The position numbers and the translations under genes are program-made. A stretch of 6,562 nt of DNA from NCBI GenBank assembly GCA_021158425.1, contig JAGGUR010000128.1:1-6562 (forward strand), written 5' to 3'. The notes below the pieces were generated by a model that did not search any database, had not been told where the DNA came from, and worked only from the letters and a program-made list of their open reading frames with translations. Below, one piece after another: positions 1 to 5,219 of the stretch. Source of the stretch: Candidatus Cloacimonadota bacterium (GTDB lineage Bacteria > Cloacimonadota > Cloacimonadia > JGIOTU-2). Position 1 is the first letter of the stretch; the number at the start of each line of letters is the position of its first letter.

Positions 1-301
1 ACTTTCGTTTTCTAAATTTTACTTCTGTACCATCAAATTGCTTTTTTATGTCTGCAATGTCTTTTTCTGGATTAGTGCTGTGTATTAATTTTAAATGATT
101 ATATCTATTACATGCTGTTATAACCTTCGTGGATGGTGATTTTGAAACCACAAGATATATGAGATGTAGGTCTTTCCGTTTTTTAAGGTAATATTTCATT
201 TTGGGAATATCCTCTTCGGAGAGTTTCTCAGCATACACGAATGCTACGATTTTTTTGTGACTTTTTGGAGAGACCTTACTTCGGGTTAATCTTCCTTTCA
301 T
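1..301 (-). CDS. Unidentified protein, C-terminus outside window
   Basis: I do not recognise this gene. The frame is open for 100 codons from an ATG at 301-299 to the left edge, so the C-terminus is missing. The start is well supported: an ideal Shine-Dalgarno GGAGGT (307-312) lies 5 nt upstream. The protein is very basic at its start (KGRLTRSKV, then KSHKK). A hydrophobic strand IVAFVYAE (about residues 18-25) and a second one, LHLIYLVVS (about 45-53), are separated by a charged helix-like stretch. A lysine-rich tail ends in KFRKRK. The beta-alpha-beta pattern suggests a small Rossmann-like fold, but no catalytic motif is visible. No signal peptide or membrane segment is seen. It lies 102 bases downstream of the receiver gene on the same strand, with a hairpin-rich repeat between them, so co-transcription is possible but unproven. 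Confidence 0.75.
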   Translation of the reverse strand, partial: MKGRLTRSKVSPKSHKKIVAFVYAEKLSEEDIPKMKYYLKKRKDLHLIYLVVSKSPSTKVITACNRYNHLKLIHSTNPEKDIADIKKQFDGTEVKFRKRK

Positions 302-306
302 TTTTT

Positions 307-312
307 ACCTCC
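307..312 (-). promoter_or_regulatory. Strong Shine-Dalgarno of the left-edge gene
   Basis: On the minus strand this reads GGAGGT, five bases before the ATG at 301-299. It is the best ribosome binding site in the window and decides the start of the partial left-edge gene. Confidence 0.8.
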
Positions 313-324
313 ATTGTAATTTTT

Positions 325-404
325 ACCACAGAGAGTAGGACTTGTTAGTCCTATAATGAGTAAACTGGTACAGCAGTTAACCAGTTCCCACTTTCCTTTG
401 TGGT
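325..404. repeat. 80-base intergenic element with imperfect inverted ends
   Basis: The element begins ACCACAGAG (325-333) and ends CTTTGTGGT (396-404), imperfect inverted ends with ACCACA/TGTGGT exactly paired. Inside are a perfect 7-bp hairpin TAGGACT-TGTT-AGTCCTA (336-353), a second 7-bp stem AACTGGT/ACCAGTT (363-369 with 380-386), and a short CCAC/GTGG pair near the right end. It fills almost the whole gap between the receiver gene and the left-edge gene; its last base is the final base of the receiver's TAA. Neither hairpin is followed by a T-run on either strand, so I do not call it an intrinsic terminator. It could be a small non-autonomous palindromic repeat or an RNA processing or stability structure. 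Confidence 0.5.
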
Positions 405-766
405 TATTTAAGTGCTTTATCAATCATTTTAATTAAACCCTCATCCTCAAAAGGTTTGAAGATTATATTGTGCAGACCATCTTTTCTTGCTTTTACTAAA
501 ACATGATTAGGGTCATACCCAAAACCTGTCATCATAATAATTGGGATATTGTCATCAAAATTTCTAATTTGCGAATACAGTTCATACCCATCCATATCTG
601 GCATTGCGATGTCAGTTAAGACAAGGTCAACTTTGCCTTCACGAATTTTTTGCAGAGCATCAAAACCATTATCTACAATAATACTGTTGAAGTTAAATTT
701 TTTCAAAATATACTCAAGATAATTTAATGTATCTTGCTCATCATCAACTATGAGAATTGTTTTCAT
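404..766 (-). CDS. Stand-alone CheY-like response regulator receiver protein
   Basis: This 120-residue protein is a single receiver (REC) domain with no output domain. It begins MKTILIVDDE, giving the acidic pair D8/D9 for Mg2+. The phosphoacceptor is D52 in LVLTDIAMPDMDGYE, the switch threonine is T80 in IIMMTG, and the conserved lysine is K104 in FKPF. All catalytic residues are present, so it should accept phosphate from a histidine kinase, but no kinase is in the window and the partner is unknown. The usual aromatic switch position, three residues before the lysine, is isoleucine rather than Tyr/Phe. The start has only a weak upstream AAAGAT. Its ATG overlaps the TGA that the adjoining purC remnant would use without its frameshift, suggesting past translational coupling. 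Cytoplasmic signalling is likely; the output is unknown. Confidence 0.93.
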   Translation of the reverse strand: MKTILIVDDEQDTLNYLEYILKKFNFNSIIVDNGFDALQKIREGKVDLVLTDIAMPDMDGYELYSQIRNFDDNIPIIMMTGFGYDPNHVLVKARKDGLHNIIFKPFEDEGLIKMIDKALK

Positions 767-1156
767 TGTATTGAATCTTTATCTGTTATTTTTTGATAAG
801 CCCCAAGATATTTCTCTTTTTTTAAAAGTGTTTCCTGGAAGCTGTAAAATTTCATAATTCGGATTAACATTATTTATTTTTTCAATACATTTGTCAGAAA
901 GATAATCACGCACAAATTGTTTATTATCATAACTTTTTTGCGGAGTTCTTTTTCTATATATAGAAGCATCGTAAAAACGAGAAGAGCCAGGTGTTAGAAT
1001 TTCATCAATCAAGAATAATTTGCCATTTGGAATAAAATTCGGTAGTATATAATCAAATACAGAAATTCTATCTGAAGCAACTATAAGCATCTTGTCATCA
1101 AGGTCGTAAATATTCCTAACTTTACCCTTTTTGTATGGGAATAAATTTTTGAATTT
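763..1156 (-). pseudogene. purC: Decayed purC (SAICAR synthetase), internally deleted and frameshifted
   Basis: Intact PurC joins aspartate to CAIR with ATP in purine synthesis. The remnant starts with [11 protein letters not shown] and [11 protein letters not shown], the N-terminal signature. It then jumps at about 1013-1027 from LPNFIPNGK straight to [15 protein letters not shown] and KQFVRDYL, signatures of the C-terminal third of the long (about 300-residue) form. Roughly 150 or more residues, most of the active site, are missing. The first ATG (1088-1090) lies inside the conserved N-terminal region; upstream the frame stays open to a TAA at 1187-1189 with no ATG or GTG. Near 832-838 the frame slips: as read it stops at 779-781 in unrelated sequence, but shifted by one it reads [18 protein letters not shown] and ends at TGA 763-765, matching the family C-terminus. 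Three lesions make a functional enzyme very unlikely. An intact copy elsewhere cannot be excluded. Confidence 0.9.
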
Positions 1157-1195
1157 ATATATATACTTTTTTTGTATAAGAGAAAATTAAAATTT

Positions 1196-1603
1196 CTAAT
1201 GCTCAATTTCATAGGTATATGATATTGGAGCTGCTTTTTTCAACATTGCAGAAACACCACAATAACGGTCTTGAGATAATTTAATCGCTTTTTCCAATTT
1301 ATCTTTATCAACATTACCGGAAATTTTATAATGTATTTTTATTGATTTAAATACTCTTGGGTGCTCATCTGTAAGTTCTGCTTCAGCAGTAACTGAAAAA
1401 TCATTAAAGTCCACACGCATTTTTCTAAGTAAAGAGACGACATCCATAGCTGTGCATCCAATAAGTCCCATCAGTACAAGTTCTTTTGGTCGTGAACCCT
1501 GGTCAAGACTTAGCTTTTTATCTGCATCAATAATGATGCTGTGATTGGAATCTGAAACTGCAGAGAATTGTAGGTTATCAATATATTTAACTTTTGCTTT
1601 CAT
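1196..1603 (-). CDS. OsmC/Ohr-superfamily protein, YhfA-like
   Basis: This 135-residue protein has the usual length and layout of the OsmC superfamily. An N-terminal beta region is followed by GSRPKELVLMGLIGCTAMDVVSLLRKMR (about residues 36-63), carrying the first conserved cysteine, C50, on the central helix. The second cysteine, C115, is in DRYCGVSAML near the C-terminus. This cysteine pair is the thiol peroxidase centre of Ohr and OsmC, which reduce organic hydroperoxides. The sequence style is closer to the YhfA-type branch, whose physiological substrate is poorly known, so I give no symbol. No signal peptide is present; it should be cytoplasmic. It starts a minus-strand series, diverging from the cold-shock gene, and the purC remnant begins soon after its TAG. 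The start has no clear Shine-Dalgarno but fits the family N-terminus. Confidence 0.9.
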   Translation of the reverse strand: MKAKVKYIDNLQFSAVSDSNHSIIIDADKKLSLDQGSRPKELVLMGLIGCTAMDVVSLLRKMRVDFNDFSVTAEAELTDEHPRVFKSIKIHYKISGNVDKDKLEKAIKLSQDRYCGVSAMLKKAAPISYTYEIEH

Positions 1604-1617
1604 ATTTTACAGTTAAT

Positions 1618-1645
1618 TTATTACTACTTGTAATTTTTTTGTCAA
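1618..1645 (-). promoter_or_regulatory. Candidate promoter of the OsmC-like gene
   Basis: On the minus strand a perfect TTGACA (1645-1640) is followed after 16 bases by TAATAA (1623-1618), a weak match to TATAAT. Transcription would start a few bases before the ATG at 1603, leaving a very short leader. The -35 is convincing, the -10 is not, and the region is so AT-rich that chance matches are common. Confidence 0.35.
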
Positions 1646-1683
1646 ATTTTATTTTAAAAATTTCAATCTTTTTTTTATTTTTC

Positions 1684-1710
1684 TTGACAATAATAAAAAT
1701 ATATTAAAAT
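1684..1710 (+). promoter_or_regulatory. Candidate promoter of the cold-shock gene
   Basis: A perfect -35 TTGACA (1684-1689) is followed after 15 bases by TAAAAT (1705-1710), five of six to the -10 consensus. The spacer is slightly short. Transcription would begin near 1716-1718, inside the palindrome AACAATTGTT (1713-1722), giving a leader of about 100 nt. A long leader is typical of cold-inducible csp genes. Confidence 0.5.
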
Positions 1711-1815
1711 TGAACAATTGTTGGAAGTCACTCTAATCCAGATGAAGAAACTTTTCTGAAACCGGTTTGGAATGCCTTATACCAACAGTATTAATATAAA
1801 GGAGATTTCTGTCTA
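1711..1815 (+). promoter_or_regulatory. Long 5' leader of the cold-shock gene with palindromes
   Basis: About 100 nt separate the candidate promoter from the ATG. The leader holds two perfect 10-bp palindromes, AACAATTGTT (1713-1722, at the expected transcription start) and AAACCGGTTT (1759-1768), plus a short TTGG/CCAA pair (1767-1770 with 1781-1784). The RBS AAAGGAG (1798-1804) sits 11 nt before the ATG. Structured long leaders control mRNA stability and translation at low temperature in enterobacterial cspA; a similar role here is an inference. The first palindrome could instead be an operator. Confidence 0.4.
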
Positions 1816-2025
1816 ATGGCAAAAACCGAAACAGGTACTGTCAAATGGTTCAATGCTACAAAAGGTTTTGGCTTCATTGAGCGCGAGAATGGTGAAGATG
1901 TTTTTGTTCACTATAGTTCTCTTAAGGGTGAAGGATATCGCTCTTTAGAGGAAGGACAAAAAGTAAGTTTCACTGTTGTAAAAGGAACTAAAGGTCCACA
2001 AGCACAAGATGTTGTGAAATTATAG
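1816..2025 (+). CDS. Cold-shock domain protein (CspA family)
   Basis: This 69-residue protein is a complete single cold-shock domain, the normal length for CspA/CspB proteins. The family start [16 protein letters not shown] (residues 7-22) contains RNP1 (KGFGFIE, 16-22). RNP2 follows as VFVHYSSL (29-36). The aromatic residues W11, F12, F18, F20, F30, H32 and Y33 that stack on nucleobases are all present. Such proteins bind single-stranded RNA and DNA, melt secondary structure and act as RNA chaperones in the cytoplasm, especially after cold shock or in fast growth. The start is fixed by AAAGGAG at 1798-1804. The gene is a single transcription unit with its own promoter, a long leader and a strong terminator, and is the only plus-strand gene here. 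Which csp paralogue it is cannot be told from sequence alone. Confidence 0.97.
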   Translation: MAKTETGTVKWFNATKGFGFIERENGEDVFVHYSSLKGEGYRSLEEGQKVSFTVVKGTKGPQAQDVVKL

Positions 2026-2049
2026 CTTGGATACATACAGTATATTGAA

Positions 2050-2088
2050 AGTGCGGTGTGCATGCAATTGTGCACCGCACTGTTTTTT
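2050..2088 (+). terminator. Intrinsic terminator of the cold-shock gene
   Basis: AGTGCGGTG (2050-2058) pairs perfectly with CACCGCACT (2073-2081), a GC-rich 9-bp stem in an AT-rich context, followed by a run of six T (2083-2088). An alternative fold pairs GTGCA with TGCAC inside the loop at the cost of a 2-nt bulge. The stem starts 25 bases after the stop codon. The reverse strand lacks a matching T-run, so it acts on the plus strand. Confidence 0.92.
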
Positions 2089-2193
2089 ATTGACAAAGAT
2101 TCTACAAGACATTGTCTTACTTGAAATTTTATTAATAGAGTTTTAAGTCTTTCTTATTCTAATAAAGAACTAATTACAGATTATTAAAAATAA

Positions 2194-2664
2194 TCAAAAA
2201 AATCTCGGGAATACTATCACCAATATTTGCAAAACAATATTAGTATAAATTCCAGCCATTATATCATCCGCGATAACTCCCCATCCGTGTGGTAATTCTT
2301 GAATTTGATGTATTGGAGTTGGTTTTGCAATATCAAATACTCTAAAAATAACAAAAGCATAAATAGCTATCATTAATGAATGGGGGAGAAAAAGGATTGC
2401 AACGCAATAGCCAAGAACTTCATCAATAACTATTTTATGGCTGTCATGTCCCAAGTCCTTTTCTGCTTTTTTTATAATCGGAACAAATATAAGACTAACT
2501 AAAACAATAATAATTATGAGTAAGAGATTTTCTGTTGTTGTAAGCTCGGGGAGGAAAAAATAATATAAAACAGCAGTTACTGCACTGGTAAGTGTTCCTG
2601 ATGCAACTGGAAAGTAACCAATAAAAAATACAGAGACTAAAAGATTTCTTATGAATTTACTCAT
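2194..2664 (-). CDS. pgpA: Phosphatidylglycerophosphatase A
   Basis: PgpA removes the phosphate from phosphatidylglycerol phosphate to give phosphatidylglycerol, the membrane lipid and cardiolipin precursor. The 156-residue length is normal. Family blocks occur in order: IGYFPVASGTLTS (about 15-27), HDSHKIVIDEVLGY (73-86, with D81/E82), FRVFDIAKPTPI (107-118, with D111 and K114) and GWGVIADDIMAGIYTN (127-142, with D133/D134). The conserved acidic residues expected for Mg2+-dependent catalysis are all present. Hydrophobic segments at about 47-63, 84-108 and 137-153 place it in the cytoplasmic membrane. The start has no real Shine-Dalgarno: the ATG is preceded by GTGGTAAAAA, whose GTGGT is the tip of an intergenic repeat. 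It lies 200 bases downstream of murA on the same strand, so a shared transcript is possible. The TGA at 2194 ends the C-terminal PRFF. Confidence 0.95.
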   Translation of the reverse strand: MSKFIRNLLVSVFFIGYFPVASGTLTSAVTAVLYYFFLPELTTTENLLLIIIIVLVSLIFVPIIKKAEKDLGHDSHKIVIDEVLGYCVAILFLPHSLMIAIYAFVIFRVFDIAKPTPIHQIQELPHGWGVIADDIMAGIYTNIVLQILVIVFPRFF

Positions 2665-2669
2665 TTTTT

Positions 2670-2686
2670 ACCACTAAGACACAAAG
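2670..2686. repeat. ACCAC..AAAG short repeat abutting the pgpA start
   Basis: The plus strand reads ACCACTAAGACACAAAG, five bases upstream of the pgpA ATG on the opposite strand. Related strings occur at 325, 2847 (reverse orientation), 396-404 (reverse) and 5048-5108. The tip reads GTGGT immediately before the poly-A spacer of pgpA, so the repeat supplies the pgpA translation-initiation region. Confidence 0.5.
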
Positions 2687-2846
2687 AATTTTTTACTACA
2701 TATTTAATATTTATAATGAAATAATAAATTATAGTTGTCAGCTAATTTATTATATTAAGAGACTTTGTCTTTCCGACACAGTAACATGATTTTAAAGTTT
2801 ACAGGCAATTGAAAGATTAAAAATATTTCACAAAACACAATTTCTT

Positions 2847-2864
2847 ATTTGTGGTAATTCGTGG
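2847..2864. repeat. Short repeat at the murA stop codon
   Basis: The plus strand reads ATTTGTGGTAATTCGTGG, ending one base before the murA stop codon complement (2866-2868). It has a 10-base internal period (GTGGTAATTC then GTGGCTTAAT, running into the stop). In reverse orientation it carries ACCACAAAT, related to the ACCAC..AAAG strings elsewhere. Its 10-mer GGTAATTCGT (2853-2862) recurs exactly at 5623-5632 inside the secreted-protein gene. The rest of the 2665-2865 gap shows no gene and no convincing terminator. Confidence 0.4.
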
Positions 2865-2865
2865 C

Positions 2866-4122
2866 TTAATTGTCTTCAACTCTTTTTATATCAGCACCAA
2901 GCTGAGCAAGTTTATTTTCCAGTCTTTCATATCCTCTATCCAGGTGGTATACACGAGAAATTTCAGTTTCACCTTCTGAAGCTAATGCAGCAATAACCAA
3001 TGCGGCAGCTGCTCTAATATCAGATGCCATTAATGGTGCCCCTGTCAGCTGATTTCCACCATGTATAACAATTCTGTTTTTGTCTAATTTTATGTCTGCA
3101 CCAAGTCTTTGCAATTCACTAATATACATAAACCTATCTGAGAATATATTTTCATCAATAATGCTTTTACCTTTTATTGTAGAGAGTAAAGAGGCAAAAG
3201 GTGCTTGTAAATCAGTTGGAAAAGCAGGGTATGGATTTGTGGAGATTTCTATTGGGTTTTTACCTTTACCAGAGATTGTAATTGAATCATTATTAACATT
3301 AACAGAGAAGCCGATTTCTCTTAGCTTTTCAAGCACTATACCCAGGTCAGACGGGCAGCAATTTTTCACAGTAATTTCCCCTTTAGTAATTGCTGCGGCA
3401 AGTAATAATGTTCCGGTTTCAATACGGTCTGGAATAAGAGATACATCAGCAGGATGCAAATTCTGGCCCCCATTTACTGTTAGACAATCTGTTCCAACGC
3501 CTTCAATTTTAGCCCCCATTTTGATTAAAAAATCTGCAAGAGCATTTATTTCTGGCTCACAAGCTGCGTTTCTTATGATTGTTGTTCCGTCAGCAAGGAC
3601 AGAAGCCATCAGAATATTGGCGGTTGCGCCAACACTCCTCTGTTCAAAAATTATCTCATTACCGTGCAATTTTTTTGCCTCTGCATTAATATATCCATGC
3701 TCAATTTCGACATTTGTCCCTAATTTTTGCAAGCCCTCTAAGTGCAGGTTAATAGGTCTGGCTCCCAATGCACATCCACCAGGGAATGATACTCTTGCTT
3801 TTCCGCATCTTGCAACAAGTGGTCCTAAGACATAGATAGAAGCACGCATTCTTTTAACCAAATCATAAGGTGCTTCATAGCAGATGCAGCTGTCAGTATG
3901 GATTTTTAGTTCGTGATTTTTAAATTCTACTTTTGAACCCAAAATACTAAGTAGTTCTGCCATTGTTCTAATATCTATTATATTCGGGACATTATTAATA
4001 GTATAGTTGCCGGCTGCAAGAAGAGTTGCTGCCATAATTGGCAATCCAGCATTCTTTGAGCCACTAACAGAAGTAATGCCTTTTAGTTTTTTTGCCTTTC
4101 CTCTGATTTTAAATTTATACAT
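2866..4122 (-). CDS. murA: UDP-N-acetylglucosamine 1-carboxyvinyltransferase
   Basis: MurA transfers enolpyruvate from PEP to UDP-N-acetylglucosamine, the first committed step of peptidoglycan synthesis, in the cytoplasm. The 418 residues are the standard length and cover both EPSP-synthase-like domains. Visible active-site residues are K23/N24 in GSKNAGLPI, catalytic C117 and R122 in FPGGCALGARPINLHL, D304 in FPTDLQA and R396 in DRGYERLE. Because the catalytic residue is Cys and not Asp, the enzyme is expected to be fosfomycin-sensitive (established for the family). The start is supported by the family N-terminus and an upstream AGGA about 10 nt away. It follows prmC by 27 bases on the same strand, an operon-like arrangement; prmC-murA adjacency also occurs in other phyla. 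The gene is intact with no unusual features, and an antisense open frame over it is a shadow. Confidence 0.98.
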   Translation of the reverse strand: MYKFKIRGKAKKLKGITSVSGSKNAGLPIMAATLLAAGNYTINNVPNIIDIRTMAELLSILGSKVEFKNHELKIHTDSCICYEAPYDLVKRMRASIYVLGPLVARCGKARVSFPGGCALGARPINLHLEGLQKLGTNVEIEHGYINAEAKKLHGNEIIFEQRSVGATANILMASVLADGTTIIRNAACEPEINALADFLIKMGAKIEGVGTDCLTVNGGQNLHPADVSLIPDRIETGTLLLAAAITKGEITVKNCCPSDLGIVLEKLREIGFSVNVNNDSITISGKGKNPIEISTNPYPAFPTDLQAPFASLLSTIKGKSIIDENIFSDRFMYISELQRLGADIKLDKNRIVIHGGNQLTGAPLMASDIRAAAALVIAALASEGETEISRVYHLDRGYERLENKLAQLGADIKRVEDN

Positions 4123-4149
4123 TACTTTATAATCCTGTATTATAGATTG

Positions 4150-5034
4150 CTAATTTTTTTCTAAAACAAGAACACGATATAAATTATTGTAATCTTTTAT
4201 GCTGTCAATGATTTTATAATTAAATTTATGAATGATTTTTTCCATATCATCTTTTTGATTTGCTCCTATTTCAAAGAAAATCTTTGCATCTTTGTTTAGA
4301 AAATTTTCTGCATTTTGTAAAATTTTTTTATAATATGTAAGACCTTTTTCTCCACCAAACAAAGCTGATTTTGGCTCATAATTTTTAACTTCTTTTTGAA
4401 GGTTTTGAAATTGCTTTTCAGAAATATAGGGTGGATTAGAAATAATAATATCAAATTTTCCAGACAAATCTTTAGATGTATCAGATTGGATTAGTTGGAT
4501 ATTCTGGATATGATGCAATTCAATATTCTTTTTAGCATTTTCTAAAGCGGTTTTAGAAATATCAGTAGCAACGAATAGTATTTTATTTTGGGTATTTGAA
4601 AAATATTTACTTATAGAGATTGGTATAATTCCGGTTCCTGTTCCAATATCTAAGACATTCCAGTTATTTTTGTTGGATTGCTTTATATATGAAATAACAG
4701 TGTCAACTAAGATTTCCGTTTCCGGTCTGGGAATTAATACGCCTTCATCAACAAGAAATTTATATCCATAAAATTCTGTTTCACCCAGCAGATATTGAAG
4801 AGGGTAATGAGTTGCTCTTTTTTTTACCAAATTTCTTATTTCTTCTCTCTCTTTAGGGTTCAGGAGTTTATCATGATTAAGATACAATTCCATTCTTGAG
4901 CAGTTTAAGACCCTTGCAATTATCATTTCTGCATTTAATTGGGGTGATAGAATCTTATTTTTTTTAAAGTAATTGGAAGTCCATAAAAGAACATCTTTGA
5001 CTGTCCAGATTTCTTTGTTTTTTTTATTTTTCAT
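4150..5034 (-). CDS. prmC: Release factor glutamine methyltransferase
   Basis: PrmC (HemK) methylates the glutamine of the GGQ motif in release factors RF1 and RF2 using S-adenosylmethionine, which speeds translation termination. The 294-residue length is normal. An N-terminal helical substrate-recognition domain (about 1-85) contains LLGETEFYGYKF and VLIPRPETEILVD (about 99-111). The methyltransferase domain has SAM motif I VLDIGTGTGIIPIS (127-140), the acidic ATDIS strand end (156-160), the catalytic NPPY (200-203) and EPKSALFGGEKG (220-231). All key residues are present. The ATG has a clear Shine-Dalgarno AAAGGA with a 7-nt spacer. Usually prmC follows prfA, its substrate gene; here the upstream neighbour is a terminated secreted-protein gene, so prfA is not linked on this side. 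It is the first gene of a probable prmC-murA unit. Confidence 0.97.
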   Translation of the reverse strand: MKNKKNKEIWTVKDVLLWTSNYFKKNKILSPQLNAEMIIARVLNCSRMELYLNHDKLLNPKEREEIRNLVKKRATHYPLQYLLGETEFYGYKFLVDEGVLIPRPETEILVDTVISYIKQSNKNNWNVLDIGTGTGIIPISISKYFSNTQNKILFVATDISKTALENAKKNIELHHIQNIQLIQSDTSKDLSGKFDIIISNPPYISEKQFQNLQKEVKNYEPKSALFGGEKGLTYYKKILQNAENFLNKDAKIFFEIGANQKDDMEKIIHKFNYKIIDSIKDYNNLYRVLVLEKN

Positions 5035-5047
5035 ATGTAAATCCTTT

Positions 5048-5110
5048 CACCACAAAAGGCACCCCGATACAGTCATACTTCCCTACGGGGCAGGCAAAGA
5101 ACACAAAGAA
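5048..5110. repeat. ACCAC..AAAG repeat interrupted by a GC-rich palindrome
   Basis: The plus strand starts CACCACAAAAGGCA (5048-5061) and ends AAAGAACACAAAG (5096-5108). Between them is a GC-rich block with CCCCG (5062-5066) and CGGGG (5086-5090) as inverted ends and CCCTACGGG near its right side. GGCA occurs directly at both borders (5058-5061 and 5093-5096), which could be a target duplication or chance. The outer parts match the ACCAC..AAAG strings elsewhere, so I read it as one repeat inserted in another. It lies immediately upstream of the prmC Shine-Dalgarno and would be in its leader. Confidence 0.5.
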
Positions 5111-5126
5111 AAAAAATATAACCTCT

Positions 5127-5203
5127 CATTCCCATCCGTCTTGGCTCGGCCAAGCCGAGACAGAAGCCCTACCTCCCGATTATATCGGGGGGGATTGGGA
5201 ATG
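5127..5203. repeat. 77-base compound palindromic element with two internal hairpins
   Basis: The ends CATTCCCA (5127-5134) and TGGGAATG (5196-5203) are perfect inverted repeats; three more pairs (TCC/GGA) form if one T bulges. Inside are a GC-rich arm at 5138-5161, where CTTGGC-TCG-GCCAAG and CTCGGC-CAA-GCCGAG overlap and exclude each other, and a second arm CCCGAT-TAT-ATCGGG (5175-5189), extendable to about 9 pairs with one G-T. T-runs lie outside both ends (T7 at 5210-5216 on plus; A-run at 5109-5116, so T8 on minus). It resembles a mobile palindromic repeat with a cruciform or three-way-junction fold. A bidirectional terminator is the alternative, but it would lie within the prmC leader. 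Confidence 0.6.
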
Positions 5204-5219
5204 CTTACATTTTTTTGGT

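Noticed and set aside
779..1090. A complete 103-residue gene starting at the ATG at 1088-1090
   Set aside because: Conserved PurC sequence continues upstream of that ATG without a start codon, and the last 20 or so residues come from a shifted frame, so this is part of a pseudogene.
1911..2096. 61-codon minus-strand open frame over the cold-shock gene
   Set aside because: It is antisense to an intact cold-shock protein and reads through its terminator hairpin.
2090..2118. TTGACA (2090-2095) with palindrome AAGACA-T-TGTCTT (2106-2118) as a promoter and operator
   Set aside because: No -10 box at suitable spacing and no plus-strand gene follows; it lies between convergent genes.
2179..2195. 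Hairpin GATTATT-AAA-AATAATC at the pgpA stop as a terminator
   Set aside because: The stem is nearly all A-T and no T-run follows it on the minus strand; the T-rich stretch precedes it.
3080..3835. 251-codon open frame on the plus strand
   Set aside because: It lies wholly antisense to murA, whose family residues are all intact, and its translation has no recognisable domain or RBS. It is a shadow of murA codon use.
5048..5203. CRISPR array or tandem repeat array
   Set aside because: The repeated strings are palindromic and unevenly spaced, with no uniform repeat-spacer pattern and no cas genes.
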